Assembly: GCA_026874595.1 (NCBI GenBank)
Contig: CM049306.1
Coordinates: 48,426,019-48,490,018, forward strand
Source of the DNA: Sipunculus nudus
Lineage: Eukaryota; Annelida; Sipuncula; Golfingiida; Sipunculidae
Direction of reading: 5' to 3'
DNA length: 64,000 bases
The position numbers were made by a program, and so were the translations under genes. The notes under the pieces were generated by a model, which worked only from the letters and a program-made list of their open reading frames with translations, did not search any database and had not been told where the DNA came from. Position 1 is the first letter of the stretch. Every line of letters starts with the position of its first letter. Positions 61,270-64,000 of the stretch are shown here, one piece after another.

Positions 61270-63314
61270 GTGAGCGATATTATAGTAATTTCAAGTATCC
61301 CTGTTCAGTGTCATCCCAGATGGACGGGTCCCATTTGGACGGGTTTGATTACTACTGTCCCAGTTGGACTGTTCCAGGTTAAACGCTTTAATAGTAAATA
61401 TGGAATCCAGAGATCAGAAAGAGTGCTGAATGTAATAGTAATATAATCTGACCATTTTTGCCTTTGTAAGAATATCAGGGAACAGAAAAGCTTGCTGTGG
61501 CAAGTAAGTATAGCTGCTTGAATTAGGTGATATGGATGCACAGCTGATCAGCAACATCACTGACACTAGTGACAGGAACAGTCAAAAATATATTTTAATA
61601 AAATATAATAATAAACATATAGACCAAGTTGTGGCTCTGTTGTAAACAGAGACCACAGCCTATCCCAGTGCCCCTGTGCAATTGTTTCAAGCAGCAGTGT
61701 ACATGCATGTGTTACATCATTACTGGTGCATGGTGTGAGTGTCCTGTAACTGGAACACTGGATTGTTTCAGCTGGTGAGGCCCATGTATTACATTTCAGC
61801 TGGGTGTGCAAGTAAATTGGCAGTGATGATGTAACACATGCATTGCACATGGCTAGCCTGAAACAATCACCAGCCCATCACCCGGGGCTTTAGGCTAAAT
61901 GTACCCAAAGTGGGTTACATCATTGTCACCTGCATGCGCTCCTCTGTCCACTAAATAAATGATGGCAGGGACCTGTGGCTCTGTGTTTACAACAGAGCCA
62001 CAACTGGGTCTAAACAAACATATAAAAACAATTAAATATTTATGTAACTTTGCCAGAATGACACTGTATAATGATAACCTTCACCTGCTATTAAAGAAAA
62101 AGAACTTGCACTATTATTGATTGGTTTATTTTTCTTTATATTATTTTTATGTTACATTATTGATATGGCTCCTGATGTCCATTCTGGGTTTTTTATTAGA
62201 ATGCATATTTACATGTTCAATCACATAAATCTTTAAATGCTTGTTTACAGGCATGTGTTTATTAGCCCATAAGAATTGACTCCTCATTTGCTTTTTTATA
62301 GTGACTGACGCAATGTGGAGTCCATACATTGCCCCTGCAGTAAATTGTGATTATAACACTCCATACACAACTGTGAGATTTAACATATATCCATTGATTA
62401 ATGTTCAGTACATCTATTTGTATTGTATATTTGATCACTGAAAAACATTTCTGTTCTATTCTCAGCACTATTTTGCACCAAGGAGGTGAAAATATGAACA
62501 TAATAGTACACAGGCCTAAATCATTATACAGGACTGCCACCGAATGCAAGGTGTCTGCCGGGCTGTTTAATAAATGCTGTTAATGCTTCTATTTCCTCTT
62601 GACATATAAATCAGTTGCTGATGTTACAGGTGCTTCATGCTTTCCAGAATGGTTATTTTTTTTTTTGACATACAACATAATATGAACATTGGTATGTTTA
62701 AACCATTGGAATCATTTTTATTCTATTTCCTTTCTTAGAGAAACAGATCATTTCGTGCTATAACCCCAGTTAGCTCTTTGGTGGGCCAGCTATGCAACAG
62801 AAACCTGAAACCTGTTGTGTTGCTGTCGGCGACTTGTGTTTCATTTGTTGTGGGATCCACAACTGTGCTACTTGCAGTTGTGGGAATGACATATACACCT
62901 AGGCCATGTAATGGTAAAATGGTAGAAGCCTTGAAGGTACAAAATATGTCTATAAAAAGTATAAAAGAGCTTATTATGCACATCAAAACATCTGTTTGTG
63001 TCTTTGGTAGTAAATGTCTCTTTTACTGGCTACATTGATATATTTTTACCTTAATATTTTAATATAGCTTTATTCCTTCATAATCTTTGTAAGCCTACCT
63101 TTATTTAAACATAATAACAAACTTGATGAACTTGTTGTGAGCGGACATTGATTGACTGGTACCCTGCACGGACTCCTATTAATGCCAACTTTTTCCTTAT
63201 CCAACAGCGATAACAGCAATAAGATCAAAGAGGGGTTCCATTCTAGACCCCACTGCAAGGGACTGTGTGATATTTCACATAATTATGGTGACTTCTTCTC
63301 TATGTAAACATTAG
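61231..63314 (+). CDS. Small predicted membrane protein, whole gene (3 exons)
   Basis: Spliced model: 61231-61269, 62739-62913 and 63208-63314, 321 nt, 106 residues. Exon 1 ends AAG|GTGAGC in phase 0. Exon 2 starts after TTTCCTTTCTTAG and ends AATG|GTAAAA in phase 1. Exon 3 starts after TTTTTCCTTATCCAACAG; the split codon is GCG. Of the donors tried, this one keeps exon 3 open (the AAG|GTACAA alternative meets TAA at once). The protein has a basic N-terminus (YKKRTMKRNRSFR), a long hydrophobic stretch about residues 37-63 (LKPVVLLSATCVSFVVGSTT then VLLAVVGM), a basic loop (IRSKRGSILDPTAR) and a weaker hydrophobic end (CVIFHIIMV). AATAAA follows at 63403-63408. I do not recognise the family. 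The C-terminus is uncertain because GTGACT (63288) or GTAAAC (63303) might be donors to an exon beyond the window. Confidence 0.6.
61621..62015. mobile_element. Foldback element in membrane-protein intron 1
   Basis: The ends AGACCAAGTTGTGGCTCTGT and ACAGAGCCACAACTGGGTCT are inverted repeats; each arm also contains its own short inversion. Farther in, ATGCATGTGTTACATCAT pairs with ATGATGTAACACATGCAT, so most of the element folds on itself. AAACATAT flanks both sides (61613-61620 and 62016-62023). Confidence 0.7.
62016..62738 (+). other. 3' part of membrane-protein intron 1
   Basis: AT-rich sequence between the foldback element and the exon 2 acceptor. Short ORFs occur on both strands; none looks coding. 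Confidence 0.5.
62739..62913 (+). CDS. Membrane-protein gene, exon 2 with transmembrane segment
   Basis: 175 nt opening RNRSFRAITPVSSLVGQL and running through a hydrophobic block ending VLLAVVGMTYTPRPCN. Strong pyrimidine tract and TTAG acceptor; donor AATG|GTAAAA. GC and codon choice stand out from the AT-rich flanks. Confidence 0.65.
63208..63314 (+). CDS. Membrane-protein gene, exon 3
   Basis: Excellent acceptor (pyrimidine tract then CAACAG). The frame fixed by exon 2 reads ITAIRSKRGSILDPTARDCV and on to TAG at 63312. The final residues may be replaced if one of the two internal donors is used. Confidence 0.5.
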
Positions 63315-63402
63315 GGCTCTTGGTAAAATTATGGATGTGTTGGGCAATTGAGTATGACATTAGTGCTACTACCTTTCAGAAGTTTCATTAAATATTGGAG
63401 AC

Positions 63403-63408
63403 AATAAA
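63403..63408 (+). promoter_or_regulatory. Candidate poly(A) signal of the membrane-protein gene
   Basis: AATAAA 89 nt after the predicted stop, the first such hexamer in the 3' direction. Confidence 0.4.
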
Positions 63409-63569
63409 AAGGTAATATCTTATGTTGACACATCCTAAAAAGTCACTTAAACAATTCCAAAGGGTCTCCAATTTGGGACTTTACACAGCCTTTTCATACG
63501 GGTCAATCTGGAGACATTGAAGTAGAGCAGCAGAGCAAATCAAAATAAAGCGTCATATTAAAGAAATAT

Positions 63570-63570
<1 letters not shown>

Positions 63571-63629
<59 letters not shown>

Positions 63630-63641
63630 GTATATATATAG
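63571..63641. repeat. (TA)n microsatellite
   Basis: About 70 bp of TA with two TG-containing interruptions near the end. The rest of 63430-64000 shows no feature. Confidence 0.95.
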
Positions 63642-64000
63642 CCTCATGTTAATTATCTGAATAATCTGTTAGTCCATTCAACACTGATTCTCAGAGCCCA
63701 GAGTCAGTTTGTGGGCATTATATCAAACCACCGGACCTCTCTCTTACAATGTATGTGTACGCATTAAATCAATAATCACTCACCATATACCACATCCACA
63801 TGTCTGGCAATAACTATTCATGTGGAATGTCATTCAGTCACATCAGTCAGCTAATCAGATTAACAAGAAACCTGTTAAAAGGGTATGGTTCCTTTTGAAG
63901 TGAGGTAACTGTGTCAGATATAACTGTGTCCACACCAACCAAGGGCAGTCCTTGAGGTTCCAGTCCCAGTCCACCTAAGGATAACGTTCCTTGAAACTAT

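Noticed and set aside
62735-62986. 83-codon minus-strand ORF opposite the membrane-protein exon
   Set aside because: Antisense shadow of exon 2, which has proper splice sites on the plus strand.

Overview
The window is animal DNA: AT-rich, intron-dominated, with no bacterial-style operons and with GT-AG splice signals at every gene piece I can join. The repeat content fits a bivalve or related mollusc. Many non-autonomous elements carry short tandem cores, GGAC-rich 3' parts and terminal hairpins, and there are hAT-like MITEs and tRNA-derived SINEs. The taxon is inferred from repeat style and from the protein, not proven.

The main gene is a docking-protein (DOK) adaptor on the minus strand. 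It can be rebuilt from three exons: 60668-60727 (start codon and first PH strand), 57951-58350 (rest of the PH domain) and 16602-17668 (IRS-type PTB domain, proline-rich linker and tyrosine-rich tail). The junctions are in phase and give 508 residues. Intron 2 is about 40.3 kb and fills most of the window. A second gene lies head to head on the plus strand (61231-63314, three phase-matched exons, about 106 residues, one clear membrane segment). It shares with DOK a roughly 500-bp interval that holds a full CRE palindrome. I do not recognise its family.

Inside DOK intron 2 are three exon-like pieces of unknown identity: plus strand 35676-35894 (three CRE sites within 47 bp and a strong donor), plus strand 55250-55399 (poly(A) signal overlapping the stop codon) and minus strand 54139-54266.

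Repeats by region. 1-340: degenerate minisatellite. 860-5790: two GGAC-tailed elements, a truncated hairpin-end copy and a truncated copy of the large E-A family. 7670-8445: 3' half of E-A. 9174-10686: element E-C with E-D nested in it. 12690-13000: SINE-like. 18042-19503: complete E-B element with a 280-bp core repeat. 22612-22902, 40868-41299 and 54878-54985: one hAT-like MITE family. 23780-24245: terminal-inverted-repeat element. 33640-34010 and 37485-37870: minisatellites. 38477-46085: three E-A copies in a row. 49491-50272: hAT-like element. 51905-52184: tRNA-derived SINE. 55459-56469: hAT-like element with a perfect 8-bp target duplication and an internal membrane-protein-like ORF. 56700-57066: E-F element. 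61621-62015: foldback element. From 1 to 16.6 kb there is no convincing gene.

The most unusual pattern is the set of otherwise unrelated repeats (E-A to E-F) that share one plan: a short hairpin or palindrome near the 5' end, often after ACTAGA, then in several families one arm of the 3' hairpin, a tandem core often carrying GGTGGCGCCACC, a GGAC-rich stretch, and a 3' hairpin followed by A-rich sequence.
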